Numbered from the stretch's first letter, positions 52,481 through 62,700 are shown. The stretch is 64,000 nucleotides of DNA from Xanthomonas sp. AM6 (GCF_025665335.1 NZ_CP106869.1:2382501-2446500), one strand, 5' to 3'. Numbers and translations are program-made. The notes: generated by a model from the sequence alone, not told the origin.

Positions 52481-52953
52481 GGCGTGGGCTCCTTGGTGTC
52501 CGAGTCGCTTTTCAGCGTCTTCTGGAAATTGTGGAACGCCGACGCTTCGGGCGCCACGCCGAGCTGCGCCTGGAAGGCGGCGAAATCGGCGACCTCCCAG
52601 TGCTCGGCCAGCTTGCCGTCCTGGATCCGGTAGATCTGGAAGGCGCGGAAATCCACCCGGTTGCCGGTAGCGGCGAGCCCGCCGAAGTCGCCGAGGTGGG
52701 TACCGGAGACGCGGTTCATCACCGCCACGCGATCGCCTTCGGCGATGATCTGTTCGATGGTCCAGGTAAAGTCGGGAAAGCTGGCCTTGAGCCCTTGCAG
52801 GTAGCTGCGGATGACGCCGATCCCTGCGGTCTGCCCTTCCAGGCGGTCGCCGTAGTCCGCGGTCACGATGTCGCCGAGATGCGCCAGGTCGCCACGGTTG
52901 AACGCGTCGAAATAGCGCAGCACGACGGCCTTGTTCGCATCGAGGTCGGCCAT
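52477..52953 (-). CDS. Ester cyclase / SnoaL-like protein
   Basis: A 158-residue NTF2-fold protein close to the ester-cyclase group. The helix KAVVLRYFDAFNRGDL, the middle FPDFTWTIEQIIAEGDRVAV and the closing FQIYRIQDGKLAEHWEVAD are all standard for this family; the HWE segment is the most conserved part. It may catalyse aldol-type ring closure or bind a ligand. The ATG at 52953 was preferred to an in-frame start 14 codons earlier. It is the second of three NTF2-like genes in the cluster and is coupled by a 4-base overlap to the SDR. Confidence 0.9.
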   Translation of the reverse strand: MADLDANKAVVLRYFDAFNRGDLAHLGDIVTADYGDRLEGQTAGIGVIRSYLQGLKASFPDFTWTIEQIIAEGDRVAVMNRVSGTHLGDFGGLAATGNRVDFRAFQIYRIQDGKLAEHWEVADFAAFQAQLGVAPEASAFHNFQKTLKSDSDTKEPTP

Positions 52954-53108
52954 GTCAGACGCCCCCGCGGCGCTTGGCGCGCCCGTCGCCGGCAAGAAGA
53001 GAAGCGACTGGGTGCTTCGGAGGAAAAGAACGGTGGTTCATGGTTATGCTCCAGGCCTGCCGATCGCAGGATCCAGACGGGTGGACGGACGCATCGGGGC
53101 TCGCCGCA

Positions 53109-53531
53109 TCAGGACGGCAGCGCGCCGAGCTGTTGCATCAGCGAGAACAGGTTGGCCACGCCCCAGTGCTCGGCGATCTTGCCGTCGCGCACCCGCATCG
53201 CATCGACGGTCTCGAACTGGATCGTCCGTCCCGTCGGCGCGATACCGAACAGCGGCCCGCGATGGGTGCCGTGATAGGTCTTGAACGTAGTCACCACATC
53301 GTCCTGGACGGTCTGCCAATGGATGACCGGATGGAAATCGGGAAACGCCTCGCGCAGCCGCCGGTAGAGCACCCGCACGCCGTCCTTGTCGGCCGTGGTG
53401 CCCGGCTGCGGGGTGTGGTCGACGAAATCGTCGGCGAACAGCTCCTCGAACAGCGCGAAATCGCCCTGCCCTTGCACCTGCTCGGTATTCCTGCGCACGA
53501 CGGCCTTGGCCGCCTCGGATGCCTGGTTCAC
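53109..53531 (-). CDS. NTF2-like SnoaL family protein
   Basis: A 140-residue NTF2-fold protein. Residues 1-45 include KAVVRRNTEQVQGQGD and LFADDFVDHTPQPG, and the C-terminus has VDAMRVRDGKIAEHWGVANL, the family signature. The GTG at 53531 was chosen because GGAG stands about 10 bases upstream; the longer frame runs into the wrbA end. It is similar to the gene at 52477, from which it is separated by about 150 bases, so the two may derive from a duplication. Confidence 0.87.
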   Translation of the reverse strand: MNQASEAAKAVVRRNTEQVQGQGDFALFEELFADDFVDHTPQPGTTADKDGVRVLYRRLREAFPDFHPVIHWQTVQDDVVTTFKTYHGTHRGPLFGIAPTGRTIQFETVDAMRVRDGKIAEHWGVANLFSLMQQLGALPS

Positions 53532-53613
53532 TGGAAAACTCCGGTAGTGGGGGAAACGAGAGCGCTGGCGGACTCCACGGAGGGTGAGGCGTCCGCTCGC
53601 GTCCGGACCCAGT

Positions 53614-54213
53614 TCAGTCGAACAGCCTGGCCGCGGTCCTGGCGACGAGTTCGCCCTGGTGCCGGGCGCCGGCCAGGTCGATCTCCGTCGGCTGGCGCGC
53701 ACCGTCGCCGCCGGCCACGGTGGTGGCGCCGTAAGGCGCGCCGCCGACGATCTCCTCCACGCTCATCTGGCCCTGGTGGCTGTAGGGAAGACCGACGATC
53801 GTCATCCCGTAATGCAGCAGGTTGGTGATGATCGAGAACAACGTCGCTTCCTGTCCGCCATGCTGCGTCGCCGAGCTGGCGAACGCCGCACCGACCTTCC
53901 CGTTCAGCGCTCCGCGCATCCACAGGCCGCCGGTCTGGTCCAGGAAGGACGCCATCTGCGCGGACATGCGTCCATAGCGGGTGCCGGTGCCGACCACGAT
54001 GGCGTCATAGTGCTCGAGCTCCTCCACCTTGGCGACGGGAGCGCGCTGGTCCAGCTTGAAGCCGCTCTTTGCCGCCAGCCCTTCGGGCACCGTCTCCGGA
54101 ACCCGCCGGATGTCGACGGTCGCGCCAGCGCTGCGTGCGCCTTGCGCTATCGCTTCGGCCATCGTTTCGATATGGCCGTACGACGAGTAATAAAGCACCA
54201 ATACCTTGGCCAT
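53614..54213 (-). CDS. wrbA: NAD(P)H:quinone oxidoreductase WrbA
   Basis: A 199-residue flavodoxin-like quinone reductase. The FMN phosphate loop is [15 protein letters not shown], the family insertion follows it, and [15 protein letters not shown] and [15 protein letters not shown] are the conserved FMN and quinone-site segments. WrbA makes two-electron reductions of quinones and avoids semiquinone radicals. Length and motifs are those of the intact enzyme. It lies directly between the isochorismatase-like hydrolase and the NTF2-like genes. The start at 54213 opens with [11 protein letters not shown] as usual. Confidence 0.95.
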   Translation of the reverse strand: MAKVLVLYYSSYGHIETMAEAIAQGARSAGATVDIRRVPETVPEGLAAKSGFKLDQRAPVAKVEELEHYDAIVVGTGTRYGRMSAQMASFLDQTGGLWMRGALNGKVGAAFASSATQHGGQEATLFSIITNLLHYGMTIVGLPYSHQGQMSVEEIVGGAPYGATTVAGGDGARQPTEIDLAGARHQGELVARTAARLFD

Positions 54214-54272
54214 GGATTTGCTCCAGATCGTTGCTTGATGGGTTTCGGTTCGACGCGCGCGTGCGCGGTCGC

Positions 54273-54938
54273 TCAGACGCCCTGGCCAGGCTTGCCGGCC
54301 AGGAGCTGGAACTCCCAGGCCAGGTTGGTGGCGGTCGCGCCGCCGTGCTCGAGCAGCACCTCGACCAGCTTCTTGGCCGACTCCTCCCGCGCCCAGTCGC
54401 GCTGCAACTCGGATGCGAACACGTTCCAGGTCAGCGGAACCGCCCCCGCCTGGATCATCCTGGCGATGCCCATCTCATGGGCCTCGACACTGGTGCCGCC
54501 GGAGGCATCGGTGACGAAGTAGACCTCGTAGCCTTCGCCCAGCGCATGGATCACCGGGAACGCCAGGCAGATCTCCGTCCACAACGCCGCGATGACGACC
54601 TTCTTGCGCCCGGTCCTCTTGACCCACTCGACGCACGCCGGGTCTTCCCAGGTGTTGACCGTGGTCCGGTCGATGGGCGTCTGCTCGGGGAACACGTCCA
54701 GCAGCGGCTTGACGATATAACCGCCGCGGTCCTGCACCACGCTGGTCAGCAGCGTGGGCACGCCGAACACCTTCGCCGACTTGGCGAGCGCCACCACGTT
54801 GTTGATGAGCAGGGCGCCGTCGATGTTCTTGACGCCGCTCACCTGGAACGGCTGATGGTCGATCAGCATCAGAACGCAGTTGTCGGGAGTGAGCAAGGCA
54901 TCCAGCCCGACCTTGTTGTTGCGCATTTCGCTTGCCAT
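54273..54938 (-). CDS. Isochorismatase-like cysteine hydrolase (YcaC-type)
   Basis: A 221-residue member of the isochorismatase-like fold. The catalytic Asp is in LMLIDHQPF, and the nucleophilic Cys in [15 protein letters not shown]; the general Lys/Arg region is around [13 protein letters not shown]. This pattern is the YcaC group, whose members form octamers and act on small amides or related compounds of unknown identity. GAGGAG precedes the ATG at 54938. It is the first gene after the NarL-type regulator on the minus strand and probably starts the metabolic operon. Confidence 0.9.
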   Translation of the reverse strand: MASEMRNNKVGLDALLTPDNCVLMLIDHQPFQVSGVKNIDGALLINNVVALAKSAKVFGVPTLLTSVVQDRGGYIVKPLLDVFPEQTPIDRTTVNTWEDPACVEWVKRTGRKKVVIAALWTEICLAFPVIHALGEGYEVYFVTDASGGTSVEAHEMGIARMIQAGAVPLTWNVFASELQRDWAREESAKKLVEVLLEHGGATATNLAWEFQLLAGKPGQGV

Positions 54939-55151
54939 GACGTTCTCCTCGGAAGTGGGATCACGTTAAGGCGAAGCGCAGAGGGCGAAAATCCGCCATC
55001 GGCTGAGAATATATCTACGCCTTTTGGTGGATATCCAGCGCAGGACGCATCGCGTAGCGCGAGGCGCGGCGCGCGCGGAAGCGGCGATGCGGCTGTCCGA
55101 TCGGTCGAACGCCCGATCGGCAGGCGGCGGCACGGAGCGCGCCACGACCGG

Positions 55152-55814
55152 TCACAAGTGGATGATGCCCCGATTGAGCGCGATGACGACCGCTTCCGTC
55201 CGGTCCTGCGCCCGAAGCTTGCTCAGGATATGCAACACGTGGACCTTCACCGTGGCCTCGGTCCTGCAGATGCGCTCGGCGATCTCCTTGTTGCGCAGTC
55301 CCTTGGCGATGAGCTTGAGCACCTCCACTTCGCGGCTGGTCAGCTCGACCCGCGGAACGTATTGCGCCAACCGGCGCGCGATGGCATCGGGCAATATCCA
55401 TCCCTGCAGCCATACGGCGCGCACCGCGTGGGCTACCTCGTTGCGAAGCACGTCCTTCAGCAGATAGCCGCGTGCGCCCGCCTCCAGCGCACGGTGGATA
55501 TCCGTGTCCCCTTGGTAGGTCGTCAAGGCGATGATGCGCGCCGTGGAGAACTCCGCGACGATTCCGGAAATGGCGTCCACGCCCCCCATGACCGGCATGC
55601 TCAGATCCATCAGCGTGACATCGGGCCGATGCTCCCGGAACTGGCGGATCGCTTCGGCCCCGTCTCCGGCCTCCGCCACCAGCTCCAGATCCTCATGCAG
55701 CGACAGGACAGCGGCCAGCCCGTCGCGGTAGATCGGATGATCGTCTACCGCCATGACCCGAATCCGTCGATCCGCTGCAGGGGCTGGCTCGAGATGGTTG
55801 TTGCCGACGGACAT
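55152..55814 (-). CDS. NarL/FixJ-family response regulator
   Basis: A 220-residue two-domain regulator. The receiver domain has VMAVDDHPIYRDGL, the phospho-acceptor Asp in VTLMDLSMPVMGG and the Lys in GYLLKDVLR. The C-terminal LuxR-type helix-turn-helix is LTSREVEVLKLIAKGLRNKE followed by VKVHVLHILSKL. Both an ATG at 55814 and a GTG at 55820 are possible starts; neither has a clear ribosome site. It lies about 95 bases downstream of the sensor kinase gene and about 215 bases before the isochorismatase-like gene, so it is placed to control the metabolic block. Confidence 0.93.
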   Translation of the reverse strand: MSVGNNHLEPAPAADRRIRVMAVDDHPIYRDGLAAVLSLHEDLELVAEAGDGAEAIRQFREHRPDVTLMDLSMPVMGGVDAISGIVAEFSTARIIALTTYQGDTDIHRALEAGARGYLLKDVLRNEVAHAVRAVWLQGWILPDAIARRLAQYVPRVELTSREVEVLKLIAKGLRNKEIAERICRTEATVKVHVLHILSKLRAQDRTEAVVIALNRGIIHL

Positions 55815-55910
55815 TGGCACAGGGTGGCCTTGTGGATGGAGATGGGCAATTCACCGATTGGCTAGTATTGGCTGGAAGCGCTTACACCAAGCGGCGACGA
55901 ACGGCCACGA

Positions 55911-58900
55911 TTATCGCGGCGTTAGCGGCGTGTCGGGGCTTGGCCCGCGCCCCGACCAGACCAGCCAACGTCGCAGCGGCACCGTGAGCGCGATCCGGGT
56001 CCCGGCGCCCGGTTGTGCGGATATCGTCAGCCGTGCCCTCACCCGCCGCGCGCGCTCCTGGATTCCGCGCAGCCCCCAGTGACCTCGCCGATTGGCGATG
56101 CTGTCGGCGTCGAATCCACAGCCATCGTCGCGAATGGAGATCAACAGCCTGTTCCACGTGTAGGCAAGCTTGATGCCGACCTGGGTTGCGCGAGCATGCT
56201 TGCGCACGTTGGTGAGCGCCTCCTCGACGATGCGCACGCATTCGCTCGTTGCATCCTGGGGCAAGTGGCGGATGCGTCCGTCGACCTCCAGCGTCACGGC
56301 GGTATCGGTTTCGGCGAAGATCTGATGGGCGGACGTATGGATGGCGGCGGCGAGGTCGCCCAGCTCGTGAGTCTGCCGGATGTCCCAGACCACCTTCCGT
56401 GCGCGGGTCAAGGTGCGATCGATGAGCGCCAGGATCCGGTCCAGACGCGGCCGTTCCGCCGTGTGCGATCCGACGCCCTGGGCAATGGCATGCAGCTGCA
56501 GCGCGATGCCGCCGAATCCCTGGAGCAGGGAATCATGGATATCCCTCGCGAGCCGGGTACGTTCGTCGTGGATGGCCACACTGCGTGTGCGCAGGATCGT
56601 CCGGTGGTAGAGCCACAGGACCGATACGATAGCCAACGTCAATGCCGCCAGGAACCAGACCTGCAGATAGAACGGTGCGAGCACCACCACGTCGATCCCT
56701 GCTTCGGCGGGCGTCCAGCTGCCCTGCACGTCGCGCGCCGAGACCCGGAACCGGTACGATCCTGGCGCCAGTCGCGTGTAGGACGCCAGTCGCTGCGTCC
56801 CCGCATCGATCCAGTCTGGATCGAAACCTTCGAGCCGGTAGCGGAACCGCACATCGGGACCGTGCGAAAGGTCCACGCCCGCGTAGCTCAGGTCGATCCG
56901 TCGCGCTCCTGCGTCCACGGTCACCCGTCGCGGGTCTGGCTGCGGAACGCCGTCGACCGACGCCTCGTCGATCAGCACCTTCGGCGCGAATCCAGGCGCG
57001 TTCGCGTCCGCCGGATCGATCGCGACGATGCCATGGCCCATGGCGAACCAGAGCTTCCCGCTGCCATCGTCGTGCGACCAGGGATGCGGCCAGGCAGCCG
57101 GGTCGCCCCCCGGCAGGCCGTCCAACGCCCTGTAGCTGACCACGTCCGTGAGCTCGGTCAGTCGTCCGTCGGCCACCGCCTCCAGCTCGCTGGCGTCGAT
57201 GCGGGTGATCCCGCCCAGCTGACCGAGCCACAGGTGGCCCGACGCATCGGATTCGACCGCACCGACCCAACTGGCAGGCAGTCCTTGCCGTGCAGTCACC
57301 ACAGCAACACGGCCGCCGGCCACGCGCACCAGGCCCTCTTCCGAACCGACCCATATCGCCCCGCCCGGCGCCTCGAAGACCACGTTCGCGCGCACCGCGA
57401 CCTGCTCCGGCCAGGGCACGAAAGCTGGCCTTGCCCGCCTCGTCGATGCGGCGTATCCCGGTCAGGCCCGCACCCCATATCGCACCGCGCGTGTCCTGAA
57501 ACAACCGCAGCAGGTAGTCGTCGCCCCCGCTCTCACGCGGTTGCACGCGGCCCAGCCGGCCATCGATGGCCCGGTACATGCCTCGCCAGGTGGCGACCCA
57601 TAACCGGTCATTCGCGTCCTCCACGATGTCGGTCACCGGCGGCAAGCCCGTGAACACGGGATCGACCGTCCTTTTCCCGTCGGCCAGGCGCATGACGGTG
57701 CCATCGGGTCGGCCCACCCAGATGCCACCCCGCCGTGCGGGCGCGAGCGCGGTCACGAAATCGTCCCCCATTCGATCGACCCGATCGAACCGCGCGCCTT
57801 GCTTATCGAGCTTTCCGAAGAAGACCCCTCCGGTGGGCGGGGCGAGCCAGACGCCGCCGGCGCTATCGCGGACCATGCCGCCCGGCATCTCGACCGGCAG
57901 TCCCGAATGGGCGGTGTACGCGGCGAAGGGCAGCGGCTGGAACCGGTTCAACCCGTCGCGCGTGGCCACCCAGACGTTACCTTGCCGATCGGGCAGGATG
58001 TCGATGACGCGGTCGTCCGACAGCCCGTCCTTGCGCGAGAACGAGCGGAATCGTTCGCCGTCGAACCAGTGCAGCCCGGCCCCGTGCGTGCCTATCCACA
58101 GCGTCCCGTCCGCCGCTTGCGTGATCACCGAAACCGAGCCCCTGCCTTGGGTGGCGGGCAAGGCGAAACGGCGAAGCCGGCCCTGGCTCAGGCGGAACAC
58201 CGCCGTTTCGGTGCCGAACCAGACCGACCCGTCGCGCGCCGCGTACACCCGGTTGGTATTGCCTAGTCTGGCGCCATCGGGAAAATCGACCTTGCTCAGC
58301 GCTCCCTCATGGACCCGATAGACGGCGCCTTCCCCTGCGGCGATCCAGATGTCCCCCGCATTGTCGACCGACATGCTGCTGCCGGCGTAGCTGACGACCG
58401 TGTCGTCGATTTCCTGCTGGCGCCCATCGCGATCGATGGCAAAGATGCGGCCGCTTCGGGTCACCGCCCAGAGGCGGTCGTGGCGGTCCACCGCCGCCAC
58501 ATTGACGATGTCCGGCTTGAAGGTCTCGTTGCTCGCCACGGCGCGAATCGTCCCGCCCGCCAGCCTGAACATCCCGCTGCCGCTGCCGATCCACAGCCCT
58601 CCGTCGCGATCTTCGGCCAAGGGGATGGTGATGAGCCGGATGCGCCCGCGCAACGCCGGCGCGTTGTCGGCAGTGAACGCCTTGAAACGGTAGCCGTCGA
58701 AGCGCAGCAGGCCGGATTGCGACGAAAGCCAGAGATAGCCGTCGCGGGTCTGGACCAGGTTGGAGGTAAACGCCAGCTTGATCTCGCCCTGCGACCTCCA
58801 CGTGTCTACCCGGTAGCGGTCCACGACGAACGACGCCTGCTGCGCGGCGACGCGCGCGGGGGCGCAGACCACCAGCCCAAGCATCAGCAAGGCCACACCG

Positions 58901-58944
58901 AACCGGAAGCCCAAGGGCATCCTGTTCCACCACACCACCCTCAT
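55911..58944 (-). pseudogene. Propeller-type sensor histidine kinase, frameshifted
   Basis: A two-component sensor of about 1010 residues when the frame is restored. After a signal peptide comes a long periplasmic beta-propeller with repeats of the form DRDGGLWIGSGSG, RHDRLWAVTRSG and ADGTLWIGTHGAG, then a Y_Y_Y domain (YRLEGFDPDWIDAG), one membrane helix, and a kinase core with ARDIHDSLLQGF (phospho-acceptor His), EEALTNVRKHARAT and DDGCGFD. At about 57420 one extra base (in TTT-C-GTG on the minus strand) breaks the frame: the first part reads on as Arg/Gly-rich nonsense, while the second continues as VPWPEQVAVRANVVFEAP. A GTG at 57419 could start the kinase half alone. Either a real mutation or a sequencing error. 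Confidence 0.85.
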
Positions 58945-59391
58945 CGGCACCTACCCCAAACGTTGGCTTAAATGTTGTTTCGATACGGGTGCCCGTCGCG
59001 ACTCCCGCCTCGAGCGGCCGGCTTCAGGCGCCACTCTCCTTTGGCGTACGGACCAGTGCCCTGCTCCATCCGCGCGCGGAGAACCCTCCCTCGCTCCAAC
59101 AGGACGCTCAGTTGCCGCTCCACGCTGCCGGAGCGGAGGCCTGCCGACTGGAGCGCTGCGCCGCTGCGAGCGGCAGCGCAAAAATCGCGAGCTCTGCCAC
59201 GATGAAGGCGTGCATCCAAGCCGACGCGACGCATCGCGCGTGCATCCTGTTGGAGCGCCCCAAAAAAGCTTATCAAGCTCACTGGCGATCGCCTAGCTGC
59301 CGCGGGCAGCTGGCAGAGCGCCATCAGCCGAACGCCGGCCAACTTGCGGTGCGGCATCCATCCCTGAAGCAGGCCGCCCGGCACCCGACGC
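58945..59391. other. Intergenic region without a supported gene
   Basis: About 445 bases between the sensor kinase start and the antiporter end. Frames on both strands here are Arg/Ala-rich with no motif, typical of chance frames in GC-rich DNA. The kinase promoter should lie in the left part, near 58960-59010, where the AT-richer TTAAATGTTG stretch is found. Confidence 0.5.
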
Positions 59392-60858
59392 CTAGGCTTC
59401 GCTTATGTCCCGCTCTGCGTGCGGGGTCAGGCTCAACTCGCGCCAGTCCAGCTCCTCCTGCAGGATCCGGAACGCGTCCTGCGGGAGCCGGTTGTCGCAC
59501 AGCAAGCGCTGCAGTGCCGTGCGTTGCGCGGCCACCACCGCGCGCTCCACCTCCTCGGCCGATGCGGCCTGGGCAGCACTGTGCGAGACGGCACGCGTGC
59601 GGGCCTGCGCCAGGGCGGCGCGGCCGAGCGACAGGTCGCGTTCGAGCGTGGTGTCCTTCGGGATGCCGAGCCAGCGCATCAGCGGCGCGATCGTCGCGCC
59701 CTGCACGATCAACGTCCCCAGCACCACCGTGAACGCGCTCAGCACGATCAGATCGCGGCCCGGGAACAACGGCGGCAGCGACATCGCGGTGGCCAAGGTC
59801 AGGATGCCGCGCATGCCGCACCATCCGACCAGCAGGCGCGTGCGCGCCGTTCCGGCCGGCGACCGCCGCAGCGGCGGCACCCAGCGCCCCAGAAGCTGCC
59901 GATAGCTCATGACCCAGGCGATGCGAACCACGACGACCACGACGAACACCGTCGCCGCGAAAGCGAGCGCCTCGAAGATTCCGGCGCGGTCCAGCCGCAG
60001 GAGTATCGCGCGGGCCTGTAGGCCCGTGAGCAGAAATGCAATGACATTGAGGATGAAGACCGCCGCGTCCCAGACGGCGAACGAGTGGATGCGATCGCGC
60101 GCGGACTGATGGCGTTGCGCCGAACGCGCGACCCACATCGCGTAGGCCACCACCGCAAGCACCGGCGAAGCGTGCAATCGTTCGGCGAGCAGCCAGACGG
60201 CGAACGTGGAAGCGAACTCCAGGATCGTCGAACTGAGCGTACCGGCCCACAGGCGCCACAGCCGCACGAACAGCATGCCGGCCAGGCAACCCAGCAGCAT
60301 GCCTGCAGGGGCGGCCAGGCCCAGCCGCCACAGCGCCGCGGCGGACGTCTCGGACCGCAGCGAGCCCACCGCCGCGGCGAACACCAACAGCGCCACCGCA
60401 TCGTTGAACAGGCTCTCGCCCTGGAGCACCGTCATCGTGCGCCTGGGCAGGCCCTGGCTGGCCAGCACCGCCTGTGCCGCCGCCGCGTCGGGCGGCGCGA
60501 CGATGGCCCCCAGCGCGATCGCCGCGGCCAACGGCAACCCGGCCATGGCCCATCCAACCCAGGCCACCGCGGCGGTGGTCAGCAGTACGGCGAACAGGGC
60601 CAGCGCCACGAGCGCGGCCCAATGGCGGCGAAGCTCGTGGAGCGATGTGTCGTAGGCGGCGCTCAGGATCGCCGGCGCCACGAACAGCACCAGCGCCAGG
60701 TGCGGGTCGATGCCTATCTGCGGCGCCCATGGCAGCACCGCCACCAGTGCCCCGGCCAGGGCCAGCATCGTCGGATAGGGAACGCGTACCCAACGCGCCA
60801 GCTGCAGGAACAGCGCCGAGAGCAGCAGCAGGACCATCAGCGATTCGAACAGGGCCAC
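59392..60858 (-). CDS. CPA1 family cation:proton antiporter
   Basis: A 488-residue inner-membrane Na+/H+ exchanger-type protein with about 12 helices. The family signatures are GAIVAPPDAAAAQAVLAS (ion-binding region) and LQGESLFNDAVALLVF, followed by the later WCGMRGILTLATAMSLP helix. A soluble C-terminal tail of about 90 residues (from LERDLSLGRAAL) is rich in Ala and Arg. The GTG at 60858 has GGAG just upstream and starts 4 bases after the stop of the next gene, so it is coupled to the carboxymuconolactone-decarboxylase-like gene. It would extrude Na+ or K+ in exchange for H+. Confidence 0.9.
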   Translation of the reverse strand: MALFESLMVLLLLSALFLQLARWVRVPYPTMLALAGALVAVLPWAPQIGIDPHLALVLFVAPAILSAAYDTSLHELRRHWAALVALALFAVLLTTAAVAWVGWAMAGLPLAAAIALGAIVAPPDAAAAQAVLASQGLPRRTMTVLQGESLFNDAVALLVFAAAVGSLRSETSAAALWRLGLAAPAGMLLGCLAGMLFVRLWRLWAGTLSSTILEFASTFAVWLLAERLHASPVLAVVAYAMWVARSAQRHQSARDRIHSFAVWDAAVFILNVIAFLLTGLQARAILLRLDRAGIFEALAFAATVFVVVVVVRIAWVMSYRQLLGRWVPPLRRSPAGTARTRLLVGWCGMRGILTLATAMSLPPLFPGRDLIVLSAFTVVLGTLIVQGATIAPLMRWLGIPKDTTLERDLSLGRAALAQARTRAVSHSAAQAASAEEVERAVVAAQRTALQRLLCDNRLPQDAFRILQEELDWRELSLTPHAERDISEA

Positions 60859-60862
60859 GTGG

Positions 60863-61267
60863 TTACTCCGCGCCTTGCAAGGCTGATAGCGCGGGCGCGG
60901 CGAACGCCGCCCTCGCCACGGCCAGGCCATCGATCGCCGCGGCAAAGCCCGCATCCGCCGCCATCTGCCGGATCGCCTCGGCGATCTGGCGTGGCGTGCA
61001 GCCGACCTTCGATACACCGTCGATGTGCGCCTTGAACCGCGCCGTCGCGATGCAGAGCGCGGCCAACGCCGTGATCGCTGCGATCTGCCGGGCCCGCTTG
61101 TCCAGGCCTGGCCCGGCCATGACCTCGCCGTTCGCGAACGCGACGACCCAGCCGGCGAAGCCCGGCGCGATGCCCTTCGGGCATTCGACCACGGCGTGGC
61201 GGCGGCTGCCGGTGCTGGCGTTCAGAGTTGCCACGCCGATGGCATGGCGATCGGAGCGATTGGACAT
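60863..61267 (-). CDS. Carboxymuconolactone decarboxylase-like protein
   Basis: A 134-residue helical protein of the CMD/AhpD-like group. The core is LDKRARQIAAITALAALCIA followed by FKAHIDGVSKVGCTPRQIAE, the CMD helix-turn pattern in which the H and C positions match. The redox CxxC of true AhpD is absent, so it is probably not a peroxidase; many such proteins act as decarboxylases or remain unassigned. Its end lies 4 bases from the antiporter start. It is 16 bases from the DUF1330 gene on the other side. Confidence 0.83.
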   Translation of the reverse strand: MSNRSDRHAIGVATLNASTGSRRHAVVECPKGIAPGFAGWVVAFANGEVMAGPGLDKRARQIAAITALAALCIATARFKAHIDGVSKVGCTPRQIAEAIRQMAADAGFAAAIDGLAVARAAFAAPALSALQGAE

Positions 61268-61283
61268 GTCGTCGCTCCAGAAG

Positions 61284-61571
61284 TCAGTCGGTGCCGAAGG
61301 CGACCAGGTCAGTGTGCGCGCTCGCCTGGCGCAAGGCCGCAAGCGGCGCGTACTCGGGCGAAGCCAGCAGATTCCGCACCGCCGCCAGGTCGGGAAACTC
61401 GAGCATGATCATGTTTCGCGGAGCCCAGTTCCCTTCGAAGAGCACCGGTGTGGCGTCGATGGCGATCGCCTTGCCGCCGAACTTCTCGACCAGCGGCAGT
61501 GCCATGCGGCGATACTCGGCGATGGCGGGTTCGTCGTGGATCTCGACGTTTCCAATCAGATAAGCAGGCAT
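61284..61571 (-). CDS. DUF1330 family protein
   Basis: A 95-residue protein of the dimeric alpha-beta barrel fold. The DUF1330 features are AYLIGNVEIHDEPAIAEYRR, then GNWAPRNMIMLEFPDLAAVR and ASPEYAPLAALRQASAHTDL, all close to the family consensus. Function is unknown; the fold is that of ABM and YciI proteins, which often act on small aromatic compounds. It stands in a run with the CMD-like and Atu4866-type genes, downstream of an SDR. Confidence 0.9.
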   Translation of the reverse strand: MPAYLIGNVEIHDEPAIAEYRRMALPLVEKFGGKAIAIDATPVLFEGNWAPRNMIMLEFPDLAAVRNLLASPEYAPLAALRQASAHTDLVAFGTD

Positions 61572-61612
61572 TTCTAACTCCAGTGGGAAAAGGCGAAGGG
61601 AACGCGGACGCG

Positions 61613-61852
61613 CTACCATTCGCGGTACAGCACCATGCCGGCGTGGTACAGCACGCCATCGACGAAGTCGCCATCGGCGCTGAAGCCGGTATCGTCCACA
61701 TACTCGATGTGGTCGCCGGACAGCGTATAGCGGCCCTGGTAGGCGCTGCGGCGCGTGCCGCGCGCCTCGTCGTAGCGCCCGTCGGGCAGCAGCTCGTGGC
61801 GGATATGGCCGTCGGCAGTCACCCACATGCCGACATAGGACGGTGCATTCAT
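61613..61852 (-). CDS. Atu4866 domain protein
   Basis: A 79-residue protein matching the small Atu4866 family: it opens YVGMWVTADGHIRHELLPDG and has the repeated strand pattern AYQGRYTLSGDHIEYVDDTG, ending GVLYHAGMVLYREW. It is probably a small beta-rich protein; no function is known. The ATG at 61852 gives the family's full length, whereas a longer frame upstream adds only Arg/Ala-rich sequence. Codon usage and orientation place it in the minus-strand operon with the SDR at 61963. Confidence 0.85.
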   Translation of the reverse strand: MNAPSYVGMWVTADGHIRHELLPDGRYDEARGTRRSAYQGRYTLSGDHIEYVDDTGFSADGDFVDGVLYHAGMVLYREW

Positions 61853-61962
61853 GGAAGGTCCCTCGATGATGGTTGGATCCGCTGCGTTGAAGACGCCGCA
61901 GAAAACAGGAAGTGCCCGCAACAGCCGCCAAGGCGTGCCGGGCGCCGCGCGTGTCGCTGGCC

Positions 61963-62700
61963 TCAATAGGGACTGGCGGTAGGGCGCACGATCAGCTCGC
62001 TCACGTCGACCTCGTCGGGCTGGCCGATCGTGTAGGCGATCGCGGCGGCGATGGCCTCCGGCTGCAGGGCGATCCGCCGGAACGCCTTCATCGCATCGCG
62101 GGCGCTGGCGTCGGAGATCGTGTCGGCCAGTTCCGACTCGACCACGCCCGGCGACACCACCGTGACGCGGATCTTGTCGGTCTCCTGGCGCAGGCCATCA
62201 GAGATGGCGCGCACCGCGTACTTGGTGGCGCAGTACACCGCCGCGGTCGGGGACACCGCATGGCCGCCGATCGAGGACACGTTGACCACATGGCCGCGGC
62301 CGCGCGCCTCCATGCCCGGCAGCACCGCCGCGATGCCATGCAGCACGCCGCGCACGTTCACGTCGATCATGCGGTTCCACTCATCGAACTTGAGCGCGTT
62401 CAACGGCGACAGCGGCATGACGCCTGCGTTGTTGACGATGACATCGACCGGGCCGAACGTGGCCTCCGCGAACGCGACGAAGGCGCGCATCTCCTGCATG
62501 TCGGTCACGTCCAACGCACGGAACGTGACCTGCCCGCCGTCGTCGCGCAGTTGCGCGGCGAGCGCTTCGAGCCGGTCGGTGCGGCGTGCGCCGAGCACCA
62601 CGCGGTGGCCCTGCCGGGCCAGGCAACGGGCTGTCGCTTCGCCGATGCCGCTGCTGGCACCGGTGACCAGGACGACCTTGGATGCGTGAGGGATGTTCAT
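61963..62700 (-). CDS. SDR family oxidoreductase
   Basis: A 245-residue classical SDR with [13 protein letters not shown] (cofactor), [12 protein letters not shown] (NAG), NVSSIGG (catalytic Ser) and YCATK (Tyr, Lys), ending [21 protein letters not shown] after strand 2 has two Arg, favouring NADP(H). It belongs to the YdfG-like group that reduces diverse carbonyls. GGAG precedes the ATG at 62700. It is the first gene of the 59.4-62.7 kb operon and is divergent from the AraC regulator at 62943, from which a region with two palindromes separates it. Confidence 0.94.
   Translation of the reverse strand: MNIPHASKVVLVTGASSGIGEATARCLARQGHRVVLGARRTDRLEALAAQLRDDGGQVTFRALDVTDMQEMRAFVAFAEATFGPVDVIVNNAGVMPLSPLNALKFDEWNRMIDVNVRGVLHGIAAVLPGMEARGRGHVVNVSSIGGHAVSPTAAVYCATKYAVRAISDGLRQETDKIRVTVVSPGVVESELADTISDASARDAMKAFRRIALQPEAIAAAIAYTIGQPDEVDVSELIVRPTASPY

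Noticed and set aside
49131-52953. A polyketide synthesis cluster, suggested by SnoaL-like, ABM and ester-cyclase-like genes
   Set aside because: No ketosynthase, acyltransferase or carrier protein is present; these small proteins also occur in detoxification operons.
54069-55865. A long plus-strand frame over the WrbA, hydrolase and regulator genes
   Set aside because: Shadow of three clear minus-strand genes; no homology-like motif.
58968-59384. 138-codon minus-strand frame in the gap before the antiporter
   Set aside because: No motif and no ribosome binding site; Arg/Ala-rich composition.
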